A stretch of DNA of 64,000 nucleotides from Rhodococcus oryzae (lineage in GTDB: Bacteria; Actinomycetota; Actinomycetes; Mycobacteriales; Mycobacteriaceae): contig NZ_SUMD01000001.1 in NCBI RefSeq assembly GCF_005049235.1, positions 372,001-436,000 of the forward strand, in the 5' to 3' direction. Under the pieces are notes generated by a model. The model was not told where the DNA came from. It searched no databases and saw only the letters and a list, made by a program, of their open reading frames with translations. The position numbers were made by a program, and so were the translations under genes. Positions 51,206 to 59,262 of the stretch are shown piece after piece (within the stretch, counting starts at the first letter, position 1; every line of letters begins with the position of its first letter).

Positions 51206-52378
51206 ATGACCATGCAGCCCGAAACCCGTCGACCGGGACTCACGGCCGACCTCACCCGCCGCGCACTGCGGCACGTCCTCGACGGCACGACCGATATGGC
51301 CGTGTCACCACTGCGCGTACCGATGCACTACTACCGAGACCCGAAGACCACCGAGTTCGAAGAGGCACAGCTCCTGCGACGCACCCCGCTCGCGATCGTG
51401 CCCAGCGCCCAGGTGGGACGGCCCAACGACTACGTAGTGCGGAGCGTCCTCGGCGACTCACTCCTGGTCACCCGTGACAGCGGCGGAACCGCGCACGTGT
51501 TCCTCAACTACTGCCGACACCGCGGCGCGATGCCGGCCTGCGGCTCCGGCAATGCCGCTCGCTTCACCTGCCCCTATCACGCGTGGACGTACAAGAACAC
51601 CGGAAATCTGGTCGGCATGCCCGGCAAGGAGGGCTTTACCGGCATGGACCGTGCCGACTACGGACTGGTGGAACTGCCGAACCAGGAGCGCCACGGATTC
51701 ATCTGGGCGGTATTGACGGCAGACGAATCCATCGACGTGGACGCACATCTCGGCGACTTGGGCCCGGAACTGGCACAGTTCGACTACGCCTCCTACGGCT
51801 ACCACGACGAGCGGGAGTTCGAGTCGGACGTGAGCTGGAAGGGTGCGCTCGAGGCCTTCGCCGAGAGCTACCACTTCCCGTTCGTCCACTCCGAGAGCGT
51901 GATCGGCCAGAACACAGTCGCGAACACCTCGATCCACGATGCGTTCGGCCGCCACCATCGAATGGGCTTCCCGTTCAACTGGATCCGCGACCTGGACACC
52001 AACCCGCAGGGAATGTGGGACCCGGCAATGAACTTGGGCGTGGTCTATTGGATCTATCCCAACCTGATTCTCGCGAACAGCCCGGTCGGTGTCGAGGTAC
52101 TCGAGATGCTCCCGGCCGGGTCCCCGACACGATGCGCAGTCCGCCACAGCTGGATGGCGCGCATCCCCGCCACCACCGATGAACAGCGAGACCTGTACGA
52201 CACCGTCTTCGCGCAGGTTCACGGCGCCGTCCGCGACGAGGACTTCGCAATGCTGCCACAGTGCGGCGAGGGGGTGCGCCGGAGCCAGCACGACCACATG
52301 ATCATCGGTCGCAACGAGATCGGCGTCCAGCACATGATCAAGACCTTCGCCGCCGAACTCGGCGTGGCGATCGACTGA
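51206..52378 (+). CDS. Rieske non-heme iron oxygenase, alpha subunit
   Basis: A 390-residue ring-hydroxylating-type oxygenase. The Rieske 2Fe-2S site is Cys103-x-His105 (NYCRHRG) and Cys122-x2-His125 (CPYHAWTY). The catalytic domain has EAFAESYHFPFVHSE with iron-ligand His residues and a later WIYPN segment. ATG 51206 has AAGGA upstream; ATG 51146 would add 20 unrelated residues and overlap the operator. No ferredoxin, reductase or small subunit is nearby, so electron donors must be encoded elsewhere. Substrate unknown. Confidence 0.88.
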   Translation: MTMQPETRRPGLTADLTRRALRHVLDGTTDMAVSPLRVPMHYYRDPKTTEFEEAQLLRRTPLAIVPSAQVGRPNDYVVRSVLGDSLLVTRDSGGTAHVFLNYCRHRGAMPACGSGNAARFTCPYHAWTYKNTGNLVGMPGKEGFTGMDRADYGLVELPNQERHGFIWAVLTADESIDVDAHLGDLGPELAQFDYASYGYHDEREFESDVSWKGALEAFAESYHFPFVHSESVIGQNTVANTSIHDAFGRHHRMGFPFNWIRDLDTNPQGMWDPAMNLGVVYWIYPNLILANSPVGVEVLEMLPAGSPTRCAVRHSWMARIPATTDEQRDLYDTVFAQVHGAVRDEDFAMLPQCGEGVRRSQHDHMIIGRNEIGVQHMIKTFAAELGVAID

Positions 52379-52401
52379 GACGACCCACTGTTGGACGACA
52401 C

Positions 52402-52539
52402 AGGCCCGTCCCGACGCTCCTGCTCGAGCATCAGGGCCGCAAGTCCGGCACCGTTTGCCGCACCCCGTTGCTCTACATCGGGAACGGGCCGGACATCGTT
52501 GTTGTCGCGTCGCAGGGTGGGTTGCCGAAACATCGGGTC
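52402..52539 (+). pseudogene. Fragment of a deazaflavin (F420)-dependent nitroreductase
   Basis: In one frame this stretch reads RPVPTLLLEHQGRKSG then TVCRTPLLYIGNGPDI and VVVASQGGLPKHRV. That is the N-terminal core of the Ddn/F420-dependent nitroreductase family, where LLLxHxGRKSGxxRxTPLLY and VVVASxGGxPxHP are conserved. The frame has no good start and passes into the exonuclease gene, and the rest of the domain is missing. It is a decayed remnant left by a deletion or by the insertion of neighbouring DNA. Confidence 0.7.
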
Positions 52540-52581
52540 TCCCGGGCGACGGCGTGGACCGACTGCCTACACTGGGCGCTC

Positions 52582-53496
52582 GTGCGGATCGCGACCTTCA
52601 ACGTCAACGGCATCCGGGCCGCGCAGCGGCGGGGATTCGAGCAGTGGCTGCGCGAGCGCGACCCCGATGTGGTGGCCGTGCAGGAGATGCGGTCCCGCGC
52701 GGCCACCATCCCGTCCGGGGTGTTCGGCCCCTATCACCTCGCCTACGACGAGGGCGTGCTGGCAGGCCGCAACGGCGTCGCGGTCCTGACCCGGCACGTA
52801 CCCGCAGCGGTGCGGACGTGGAGCGGCACCGCAATGCTGCGCGCGCCCGGCGAAACCCACACCCACACAGTTGAACTCGACCCGGTCCCGCTGGCGCGCG
52901 GCCTGCGCGAGTTCGCCGACCAGGGGCGGTACATCGAGGTCGACCTCGCCGACGCTCCGATCACCGTCGCGTCGCTGTACCTGCCGAAGGGCGGCCTCCC
53001 CGCCCATCTGCAGAAGCCCGGACGAATGCGGGAGGCCCCGGACGGCGGCGCCCGTTACGAGCGCAAGATGCGCTTCCTGGACGGGTTCGCGCGACAGCTG
53101 ACGCGCTCGCGCCGCGACGCCAGGGCACGCGGACGAGAACTGCTGCTCATGGGCGATCTCAACATCGCGCACACCCGACACGATGTGCGGAACTGGCGGC
53201 GCAGCAACCAGGTCGAGGGCTACCTCCCCGAGGAACGCGAGTGGTTCGGTTCGATCCTGTCCCCCCGCACCCTCGTCGACGTCGTCCGAGATCGGTGCCC
53301 GGACACCGACGGGCCGTACTCGTGGTGGTCGTGGCTGGGGCAGTCGTTCGCCGACGACACCGGTTGGCGCATCGACTACCACCTCGCGACCCCCCGGCTC
53401 GCCCGGGCGGCCGTCGCGGCGGGCACCGACCGTGAACCCGCCGCGGACCTCCGGATGAGCGATCACGCCCCGGTCGTCGTCGACTACGAACTCTGA
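52582..53496 (+). CDS. xthA: Exonuclease III family AP endonuclease
   Basis: A 304-residue DNA-repair nuclease cleaving at abasic sites. Motifs: RIATFNVNGIRAA, VVAVQEMRS (metal Glu), GRYIEVDL, LLMGDLNIAHTRHD (GDxN) and MSDHAPVVVDYEL (catalytic SDH). Start is GTG 52582. It is convergent with whiB7, 20 bases apart. Confidence 0.92.
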   Translation: MRIATFNVNGIRAAQRRGFEQWLRERDPDVVAVQEMRSRAATIPSGVFGPYHLAYDEGVLAGRNGVAVLTRHVPAAVRTWSGTAMLRAPGETHTHTVELDPVPLARGLREFADQGRYIEVDLADAPITVASLYLPKGGLPAHLQKPGRMREAPDGGARYERKMRFLDGFARQLTRSRRDARARGRELLLMGDLNIAHTRHDVRNWRRSNQVEGYLPEEREWFGSILSPRTLVDVVRDRCPDTDGPYSWWSWLGQSFADDTGWRIDYHLATPRLARAAVAAGTDREPAADLRMSDHAPVVVDYEL

Positions 53497-53516
53497 GTCC
53501 GCCGCCCTGCCGCCCG

Positions 53517-53831
53517 TCAGGCGCAGACGGCCACCTTCCTCGGGCGACCGCGGGGACGCTTGCGCGCGATGACGACACCCTGATCGAGGATCTCGCCACC
53601 CCACACGCCCCACGGTTCGGCGCGGTCCAGAGCCGCGCTGAGGCAGCGGGCACGGACCGGGCACTGTGCGCACAGTGTCTTCGCCTGCTCGAGCTCGGCG
53701 GGGGTCTCACCGAACCAGAGATCGGGATTGTCGGCTCGGCACGGCAGTTCGCGTCGCGCGGGTGCGATCACGGTCGGCTCGCTGATGGCGGTCACGGTCC
53801 GGAAATCGTCTCGGCATGTCGCGGTAGACAC
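53517..53831 (-). CDS. whiB7: Antibiotic-resistance regulator WhiB7
   Basis: A 104-residue WhiB protein. The 4Fe-4S ligands are Cys31, Cys54, Cys57 and Cys63 (LCAQCPVRARC). EPWGVWGGEI (73-81) binds the primary sigma factor and RGRPRK (94-99) is the C-terminal AT-hook that identifies WhiB7. It activates intrinsic resistance genes and itself when translation is inhibited. Start GTG 53831 has AAGGAG 6 bases upstream. The leader holds an AT-element promoter, a long uORF and an intrinsic attenuator. Confidence 0.95.
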   Translation of the reverse strand: MSTATCRDDFRTVTAISEPTVIAPARRELPCRADNPDLWFGETPAELEQAKTLCAQCPVRARCLSAALDRAEPWGVWGGEILDQGVVIARKRPRGRPRKVAVCA

Positions 53832-53907
53832 GTCGTTCTCCTTAAAGCTCTGCGATGGATTCAGGTCGTGGTGCGAACCGAAAGCCGGGCTTTGGAGCAA
53901 CGAGCTC

Positions 53908-53945
53908 AAAAACAAAGGCCACGGTCCGCTGGTGCGTCCGTGGCC
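53908..53945 (-). promoter_or_regulatory. Intrinsic attenuator in the whiB7 leader
   Basis: GGCCACGG and CCGTGGCC form a perfect 8-bp stem (53938-53945 with 53917-53924) followed on the minus strand by TTTGTTTTTG, a Rho-independent terminator. It sits about 80 bases before the whiB7 start and 15 bases after the stop of the leader ORF. The known whiB7 mechanism terminates transcription here unless ribosomes stall in the leader. Confidence 0.88.
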
Positions 53946-53960
53946 AAGAGGAAGGAGTTC

Positions 53961-54137
53961 CTACCGAATGGTGATTCGGCTTCTACTCCGGGGCACGGAC
54001 GAAAGCGCTGCTGCGTGTGCGCGATGGCGGACGACGCGCTTCGGCGCCACCGCCCACGTAGCTGCGGGCAGGTGAACGGCGCCTGCGACACGAGTGGTCG
54101 CCGCGTACGCGTTCGCGCTGCGGTTCCAATCGATCAT
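53961..54137 (-). CDS. whiB7 leader ORF (58 codons)
   Basis: ATG 54137 follows GGGAGGTGA with a 7-base spacer. The peptide begins MIDWNRSANAYAATTRV and is rich in Ala, Arg and His, ending SRSRITIR before TAG. It lies between the promoter and the attenuator on the whiB7 transcript. In the established whiB7 system, translation of a leader ORF is sensed: slowed ribosomes prevent the terminator from forming. Peptide sequence probably matters less than ribosome movement. Confidence 0.7.
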   Translation of the reverse strand: MIDWNRSANAYAATTRVAGAVHLPAATWAVAPKRVVRHRAHAAALSSVPRSRSRITIR

Positions 54138-54236
54138 CTGCCGTTCACCTCCCTTTTCGTTCGTGCCGTCCCGCCGGTACCGGGGCACCTGCGGGCTTGT
54201 CGCGACGGCAAGCCGGAGCTCACTGCGTCGGAGACC

Positions 54237-54276
54237 AGGGTATGCGGTCACCTCGGAACCGCACAACCTATTTTTG
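54237..54276 (-). promoter_or_regulatory. whiB7 promoter with AT-rich WhiB7 element
   Basis: On the minus strand the order is CAAAAATA (54276-54269), two bases, -35-like TTGTGC (54266-54261), an 18-base spacer and -10 TACCCT (54242-54237). An AT-rich stretch touching the -35 is the defining mark of WhiB7-activated promoters, where the AT-hook binds. It implies autoactivation. The element lies just 9 bases beyond the uvrD2 stop. Confidence 0.78.
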
Positions 54277-54284
54277 ACCTGGGG

Positions 54285-56411
54285 TTATCCCGATTCATCT
54301 GCGCTCACGGGCACTTCACCCCGCACCACCGCGAGCACGTCGGCACCGAAGCGCTCGAGCTTCTTCGCGCCGATGCCCGGGATCGACACCAGTCCGCGGT
54401 CGTCCTGCGGCTGTTGTTCCGCAATCGCGGTCAGCGTGTTGTCGCTGAACACCACGTAGGCGGGCACCTTGAGCTCCTTCGACTTCGCGGAACGCCACGC
54501 CTTGAGCGCGTCGAAAAGCGCGAGGTCCAGATTCGACGGGCAGTCCTCGCACCGGCCGAGCATCGTCGCGTTGGTCCCGAGGAGTTGCTTGCCGCACACC
54601 CGGCACCGCGGGCGCTTCTTCTGGGGCGCGGGCTCCGCGATCCGGGACGCGGGCGAGTCCTCGGGAATGAGACCGTGCAGGAACCGAGACCGACGCCTGG
54701 ACTTTCGGCCGCCCGCGTTGCGGGCCAGGGCCCAGGACAGCTGCAGGTGCTCGCGCGCCCGCGTGACCCCGACGTAGAGCAGCCGGCGTTCCTCCTCGAC
54801 GGCCGCCTCGTCGTCGGGTGACTTGCTGTCACCGAGCGCGTGGGCGATCGGCAGGGTGCCGTCCGCGAGCCCGACCAGGAACACCGCGTCCCATTCGAGC
54901 CCCTTCGCCGCGTGCAGCGAGGCGAGCGTGACGCCCTGCACCGTCGGTGGGTGCCGGGCCTCCGCACGGGCGGCCAGATCCTTGAGCAGGCCGTCGAGGT
55001 CGAGTTCCGGCTCGTGCACCAGAAGGTCCTCGGTGAGCGCGACGAGCGCACCGAGCGAGGCCCAGCGCTCTCGGGCCTGGGCGCCGACGGGTTCGGAGTC
55101 CGTCAGCCCCAGCGGTACCAGGATCGCGCGGACCAACGTGATCAGTTCCTTGCCGCTGCCCGCCTCCGGCGGCAGGTCGTCGCGGCCGGCGGCCTGCCGG
55201 AGCGCGGACACGGCCTGGCGCACCTCTGGCCTGGTGAAGAAGCCCTCGCCCCCGCGCACCTGGAACGGTATGTCCAGCTCGGTCAGCGCCTGCTCGTGTG
55301 CCTCGGACTGCGCGTTGATGCGGTAGAGCACCGCGATCTCCGCGGCCGGGGTTCCGCCCGCGATGAGCTTCTGGATCGCCTTCGCGACTCCCGCGGCCTC
55401 GGCGGGCTCGTCGTCGAACTCGACGAACTCCGGCGCCGGACCCGGGGGGCGCTGCCCGATCAGCTTGAGCCGGGTGCCCGCGATCCGGCCGCGCGCGGCG
55501 CCGATGACCTGATTAGCCAGCGACACGACTTCCGGCGTCGAGCGGTAGTCACGCTCGAGGCGGACCACCGCAGCGTCGGGGAAGCGCCGGGAGAAGTCCA
55601 GCAGGTACCGCGGCGTGGCACCGGTGAACGAGTAGATGGTCTGGTTCGCATCCCCGACGACGGTGAGGTCGTCGCGCTCGCCCAGCCAGGCGTCGAGCAC
55701 CCGCTGCTGCAGCGGCGTCACGTCCTGGTACTCGTCCACCACGAAGCAGCGATACCGGTCGCGGAACTCCTCGGCGACCGTGGAGTGCTCCTCCAGCGCG
55801 GCGGCGGTGTGCAGGAGGAGGTCGTCGAAGTCGAGGAGCATCGCGCCGTCGCGGACCTTGAGCGCCTCGTAGGCCGCGTAGACGTCGGACACCTTCGCCG
55901 CGTCCGCGGGCGGTTCCCGTCGCGTCCGCGCGGCCGCCGCCGGATAGTCCTCCGGCGCGATCAGCGATGCCTTCGACCACTCGATCTCGCCCGCCAGGTC
56001 GCGGACGGATTCGGTGCTGGTGGACAGGCCGACCCGGTTGGCCGCCTGCGCGACGATCGCGAACTTGCGGTCGAGCAGGTCCCACTGGGTGTCGCCGACG
56101 ACCTGAGGCCAGAAGTAGCGGAGCTGACGCAACGCAGCGGCGTGGAAGGTGCGGGCCTGCACCTGGTTGGCGCCGTCGCCGATGCCAAGGGTGCGCAGCC
56201 GCGCCCGCATCTCGCCCGCGGCCCGCGCCGTGAACGTCACCGCGAGTACCTGTCCGGCGGAGACGTGCCCACCCGCGACTAGGTGCGCGATCCGGCGGGT
56301 GATCGTCCTGGTCTTGCCCGTACCCGCGCCTGCCAGCACGCATACCGGCCCTCGTGGCGCGAGCACCGCGGCCGACTGCTGGGGGTCCAGGCCCGTATCG
56401 TCCGCTGACAT
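54285..56411 (-). CDS. uvrD2: UvrD2-type superfamily I DNA helicase
   Basis: A 708-residue 3'-to-5' helicase. Walker A is GAGTGKT (28-34), motif [10 protein letters not shown], motif [18 protein letters not shown], and motif [12 protein letters not shown] tetracysteine cluster (CRVCGKQ ... CEDCPS) links to a C-terminal HRDC domain ([43 protein letters not shown]), the architecture of mycobacterial UvrD2, an essential helicase there. ATG 56411 is preferred on N-terminal similarity. whiB7 follows on the same strand with its own promoter. Confidence 0.95.
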   Translation of the reverse strand: MSADDTGLDPQQSAAVLAPRGPVCVLAGAGTGKTRTITRRIAHLVAGGHVSAGQVLAVTFTARAAGEMRARLRTLGIGDGANQVQARTFHAAALRQLRYFWPQVVGDTQWDLLDRKFAIVAQAANRVGLSTSTESVRDLAGEIEWSKASLIAPEDYPAAAARTRREPPADAAKVSDVYAAYEALKVRDGAMLLDFDDLLLHTAAALEEHSTVAEEFRDRYRCFVVDEYQDVTPLQQRVLDAWLGERDDLTVVGDANQTIYSFTGATPRYLLDFSRRFPDAAVVRLERDYRSTPEVVSLANQVIGAARGRIAGTRLKLIGQRPPGPAPEFVEFDDEPAEAAGVAKAIQKLIAGGTPAAEIAVLYRINAQSEAHEQALTELDIPFQVRGGEGFFTRPEVRQAVSALRQAAGRDDLPPEAGSGKELITLVRAILVPLGLTDSEPVGAQARERWASLGALVALTEDLLVHEPELDLDGLLKDLAARAEARHPPTVQGVTLASLHAAKGLEWDAVFLVGLADGTLPIAHALGDSKSPDDEAAVEEERRLLYVGVTRAREHLQLSWALARNAGGRKSRRRSRFLHGLIPEDSPASRIAEPAPQKKRPRCRVCGKQLLGTNATMLGRCEDCPSNLDLALFDALKAWRSAKSKELKVPAYVVFSDNTLTAIAEQQPQDDRGLVSIPGIGAKKLERFGADVLAVVRGEVPVSADESG

Positions 56412-56510
56412 GGCGTCCATCATGGCAGGGCGCACCGACAGCGCCGCATCGAGTCGTCCGGATCACAACCGGCGTGGAACAGAGCCGACGGCCGTGGTGT
56501 TATATCCGCC

Positions 56511-56768
56511 GTGACCGCTACAGAGACCGCCACCGACCTGACCATCTACTCCACCACCTGGTGCGGGTACTGCCGACGCCTCAAGAAGCAGCTCGACGAG
56601 TCCGGCATCACCTATGTCGAGATCGACATCGAGGACGATCCGGCGTCCGCCGACTTCGTCGGCAGCGTCAACGGCGGCAACCACGTGGTCCCGACCGTGA
56701 AGTACGCCGACGGCAGCACGGCAACCAATCCGACGCTGGTTCAGGTCAAGCAGACGCTCGGCCGCTAG
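56511..56768 (+). CDS. mrx1: Mycoredoxin-1-like glutaredoxin-fold protein
   Basis: An 85-residue thioredoxin-fold protein with CGYC (Cys18, Cys21) in IYSTTWCGYCRRLKK, TVP-type cis-Pro in HVVPTVKYADG and a C-terminal helix. Mycoredoxins reduce mycothiol-protein mixed disulfides, replacing glutaredoxin in actinobacteria. Position beside uvrD2 and nudC matches mycobacteria (Rv3198A). Start GTG 56511. Its stop abuts that of nudC with no base between. Confidence 0.93.
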   Translation: MTATETATDLTIYSTTWCGYCRRLKKQLDESGITYVEIDIEDDPASADFVGSVNGGNHVVPTVKYADGSTATNPTLVQVKQTLGR

Positions 56769-57668
56769 CTAGGCCTTGGCCCACGCCTCGAGCATCCCGC
56801 GGGCGATCGACACGGACCCCGGCACCAGGAGCCGGGCGTCCGTGTCCGCGGACCAGTCCCCCACCTCCAGGGCGGCCAGGACCTCGTCCCGGCCGAACCA
56901 GTGCGCCTCGGCGATCTCGCCGTCGGCGAACGTGATCGGGGCGTCGGGATCGCCCACTGCGGAGAACCCGATCATCACCGACCTCGGGAACGGCCACGGC
57001 TGACTGCCCAGGTACCGGACGTCGCTGACCACCAGCCCGACCTCTTCGGCGATCTCCCTCATCACGCAGGCCTCCAGCGACTCGCCCGCCTCGACGAACC
57101 CGGCGAGGACCGAGAAGCGCCGCTCGGGCCAGTTCCCGTTCCGCGCCAGCAACACCCGGTCGGCGCCGTCGTGGACCAGGCAGATCACCGCGGGATCTGT
57201 GCGCGGGAACTCCTCGTGACCGGTACTGGTGCTGTGCCGCGACCAGCCGGAGATCGTCGGCGTCGTCGCGGCCCCGTCGACGGGGCTGAACCCGGCGCTG
57301 TCGTGCCAGTTCAGGATGGCGATGGCCGTCGTCAGCAGACCGGCGCTGGTATCTGCCAACCGGTCCCCGACGAACCTGAGGTCACCCAGCTCGCCGGTCA
57401 GCGCGGCCACCCGGATCGCCCACAGGTGCCTGCCGTCGCGGCGGCCGAGAAAGACCGCGCCGGAGACCGGTTCGGGCCCGAGTTCGGTCGAGGGGTCGAG
57501 GACCAGCTCGGAGCCGTCCAGCCGGACCTGACCGCGGTGGTTGACCCGGAGCACCAACGAGTCGGCCCAACCGGCGCGCAAAGCCTCACTGTCCGAGCGC
57601 AATTCCTCGGCTCGGTCCAGCGCCGACCGCGACAGCATCGGCACGTCGGTCATTTCGAAGTTGGCCAC
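56769..57668 (-). CDS. nudC: NADH pyrophosphatase, NudC-type Nudix hydrolase
   Basis: A 299-residue Nudix enzyme splitting NAD(H) to NMN(H) and AMP and able to de-NAD-cap RNA in the family. The Nudix box is GFVEAGESLEACVMREIAEEVGLVV with the NudC-specific SQPWPFPRS just after it. The family's four-Cys zinc site appears absent, as in mycobacterial NudC. GTG 57668 is taken as the start; ATG 57653 is possible. Convergent with mrx1. Confidence 0.93.
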   Translation of the reverse strand: MANFEMTDVPMLSRSALDRAEELRSDSEALRAGWADSLVLRVNHRGQVRLDGSELVLDPSTELGPEPVSGAVFLGRRDGRHLWAIRVAALTGELGDLRFVGDRLADTSAGLLTTAIAILNWHDSAGFSPVDGAATTPTISGWSRHSTSTGHEEFPRTDPAVICLVHDGADRVLLARNGNWPERRFSVLAGFVEAGESLEACVMREIAEEVGLVVSDVRYLGSQPWPFPRSVMIGFSAVGDPDAPITFADGEIAEAHWFGRDEVLAALEVGDWSADTDARLLVPGSVSIARGMLEAWAKA

Positions 57669-57691
57669 GACCCCAACCCTAGGTGTCGCGG

Positions 57692-58762
57692 CTAATTGCT
57701 CACGCGGCGGATATAGAGCAGGCGGTCGTTCTCCTCGACGGCGTCGACCTCGGGGCTGCCGACCCGGACCAGGCGGCCCTCGCGCACCACCCCGAGCACG
57801 ATGTCGGACAGGTGCCGCGGCGAGCCGCCGATCTCGTCGCGTTCGACCTCGCGCTCGGCAATCGCGAACCCGGCCTCGGGGGTGAGCAGGTCCTCGACCA
57901 TCTCGACGACGGTCGGGGTGGTCCTGGCGATGCCGAGCAGTCGTCCGGCGGTCTCCGAGGAGACGACCACCGAGTCCGCGCCGGACTGACGCAGCAGGTG
58001 CGCGTTGTCCGTCTCCCGGATGGAGGCGACGATCTTCGCCTTCGGGGCGAGTTCTCGGGCGGTGAGGGTGACAAGGACCGCGGTGTCGTCGCGATTGGTC
58101 GCGACGATGATCGCCGCCGCGTGCTGGGCGCCGGCCAGCCGCAGCACATCCGACTTCGTGGCCGACCCGTGTACGGTCACCAACCCGAGGCTGGCGGCGG
58201 ACTCCAGCACCGCGGCGTCGGTGTCGACGACCACGATGTCGGAGGCCGAGACGCCGTCCCCGAGCATCGCTTCGACCGCGGTGCGGCCCTTGGTGCCGTA
58301 TCCGACGACGACGGTGTGATTGCGCACGGCATGCCTCCAACGCTGGATCTTGAATGCCTGGCGGGAACGCTCCGTGAGTACCGAGAGCGTGGTGCCGACC
58401 AGGATGATGAGGAAGAGCACCCGCAGCGGCGTGATGACCACGACGTTCACGAATCGAGCGCTCGGGGTGATCGGGGTGATGTCACCGTAGCCGGTGGTCG
58501 AGAGCGAAACCGTCGCGTAGTAGAGGCAGTCCAGGAAGGACAGCTCGTTCTCCTGGGCGTCCCGATACCCGTCACGATCGAGGTAGATGACAATGACGGC
58601 GGCCATCAACACCACAACGGCCATCAGGACCCGCCGGTAGATCGCGCTCGCGGGACTGCGCATCACCTCGGGGATCCGCAGCACCCCCACCAACGCGAAG
58701 TCCGGCCGATCGGTCAGTGCCGCCTCCTGGTTGCGTAGCCGTGCACGCAATTTACCGGCCAT
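57692..58762 (-). CDS. Two-helix K+ channel with RCK (TrkA-N/TrkA-C) domain
   Basis: A 356-residue potassium channel. After a basic N-terminus, helix 1 (VLMAVVVLMAAVIVIYL), the pore loop and filter TTGYGD, and helix 2 (VLFLIILVGTTLSVL) form the pore. The cytosolic part has a Rossmann TrkA-N domain (VVVGYGTKGRTAVEAML) and a TrkA-C domain (GRLVRVGSPEVDAVEENDRLLYI). Counterpart of Rv3200c. It precedes nudC on the same strand with 23 bases between them. Confidence 0.92.
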   Translation of the reverse strand: MAGKLRARLRNQEAALTDRPDFALVGVLRIPEVMRSPASAIYRRVLMAVVVLMAAVIVIYLDRDGYRDAQENELSFLDCLYYATVSLSTTGYGDITPITPSARFVNVVVITPLRVLFLIILVGTTLSVLTERSRQAFKIQRWRHAVRNHTVVVGYGTKGRTAVEAMLGDGVSASDIVVVDTDAAVLESAASLGLVTVHGSATKSDVLRLAGAQHAAAIIVATNRDDTAVLVTLTARELAPKAKIVASIRETDNAHLLRQSGADSVVVSSETAGRLLGIARTTPTVVEMVEDLLTPEAGFAIAEREVERDEIGGSPRHLSDIVLGVVREGRLVRVGSPEVDAVEENDRLLYIRRVSN

Positions 58763-58881
58763 GACGTGTTCTCCAGTTCGCTGACATCGGCTGGCAGCCT
58801 AACCCCCTATCCGGCACCTGAGCCGGACAACCACGCGCGGCGCGTCTGGCGCGCCCGGTTCCGGTGGGGCAGGCTGGCGGC

Positions 58882-59262
58882 ATGAAGATCTCGCCTGCCA
58901 CCGGACTCGCCGCCATCCTGCTGGGAACGGGCACGCTGCATTTCGTCAGCCCCGAGCCGTTCGACAGCATCGTCCCGCGCGCGTTGCCGGGCAGTGCCCG
59001 CACCTACACCCACCTCTCCGGTGCGGCGGAGCTCGCGATCGGGGCGGCCATCGCGGTGCCGCGGACGAGGCGGCTCGGCGGCGGGCTGGCCGCGGCGCTG
59101 TTTGTCGCGGTCTTCCCCGCGAACGTGCAGATGGCCGCGGACTGGCTCGGGCGTAGCTCGACGCCGCTGCCGCTCAAGGCGATTGCGGTCGCTCGCCTGC
59201 CACTGCAGATTCCGCTGATCCTCGCGGCCATGAAGGTCCGCAAGGGGGACGTCGGCGCCTAA
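58882..59262 (+). CDS. DoxX-like small membrane protein
   Basis: A 126-residue protein with four helices in the DoxX/DoxD style: ATGLAAILLGTGTLHFVSPEPFDSIVP, HLSGAAELAIGAAIAVPRTRRLGGGLAAALFVAVFPANVQM and a last helix (LPLQIPLILAAM). ATG 58882 (KISPATGL) is preferred over an in-frame codon 6 upstream. Function unknown. Convergent with adnB; stop codons overlap in CTAA. Confidence 0.8.
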   Translation: MKISPATGLAAILLGTGTLHFVSPEPFDSIVPRALPGSARTYTHLSGAAELAIGAAIAVPRTRRLGGGLAAALFVAVFPANVQMAADWLGRSSTPLPLKAIAVARLPLQIPLILAAMKVRKGDVGA

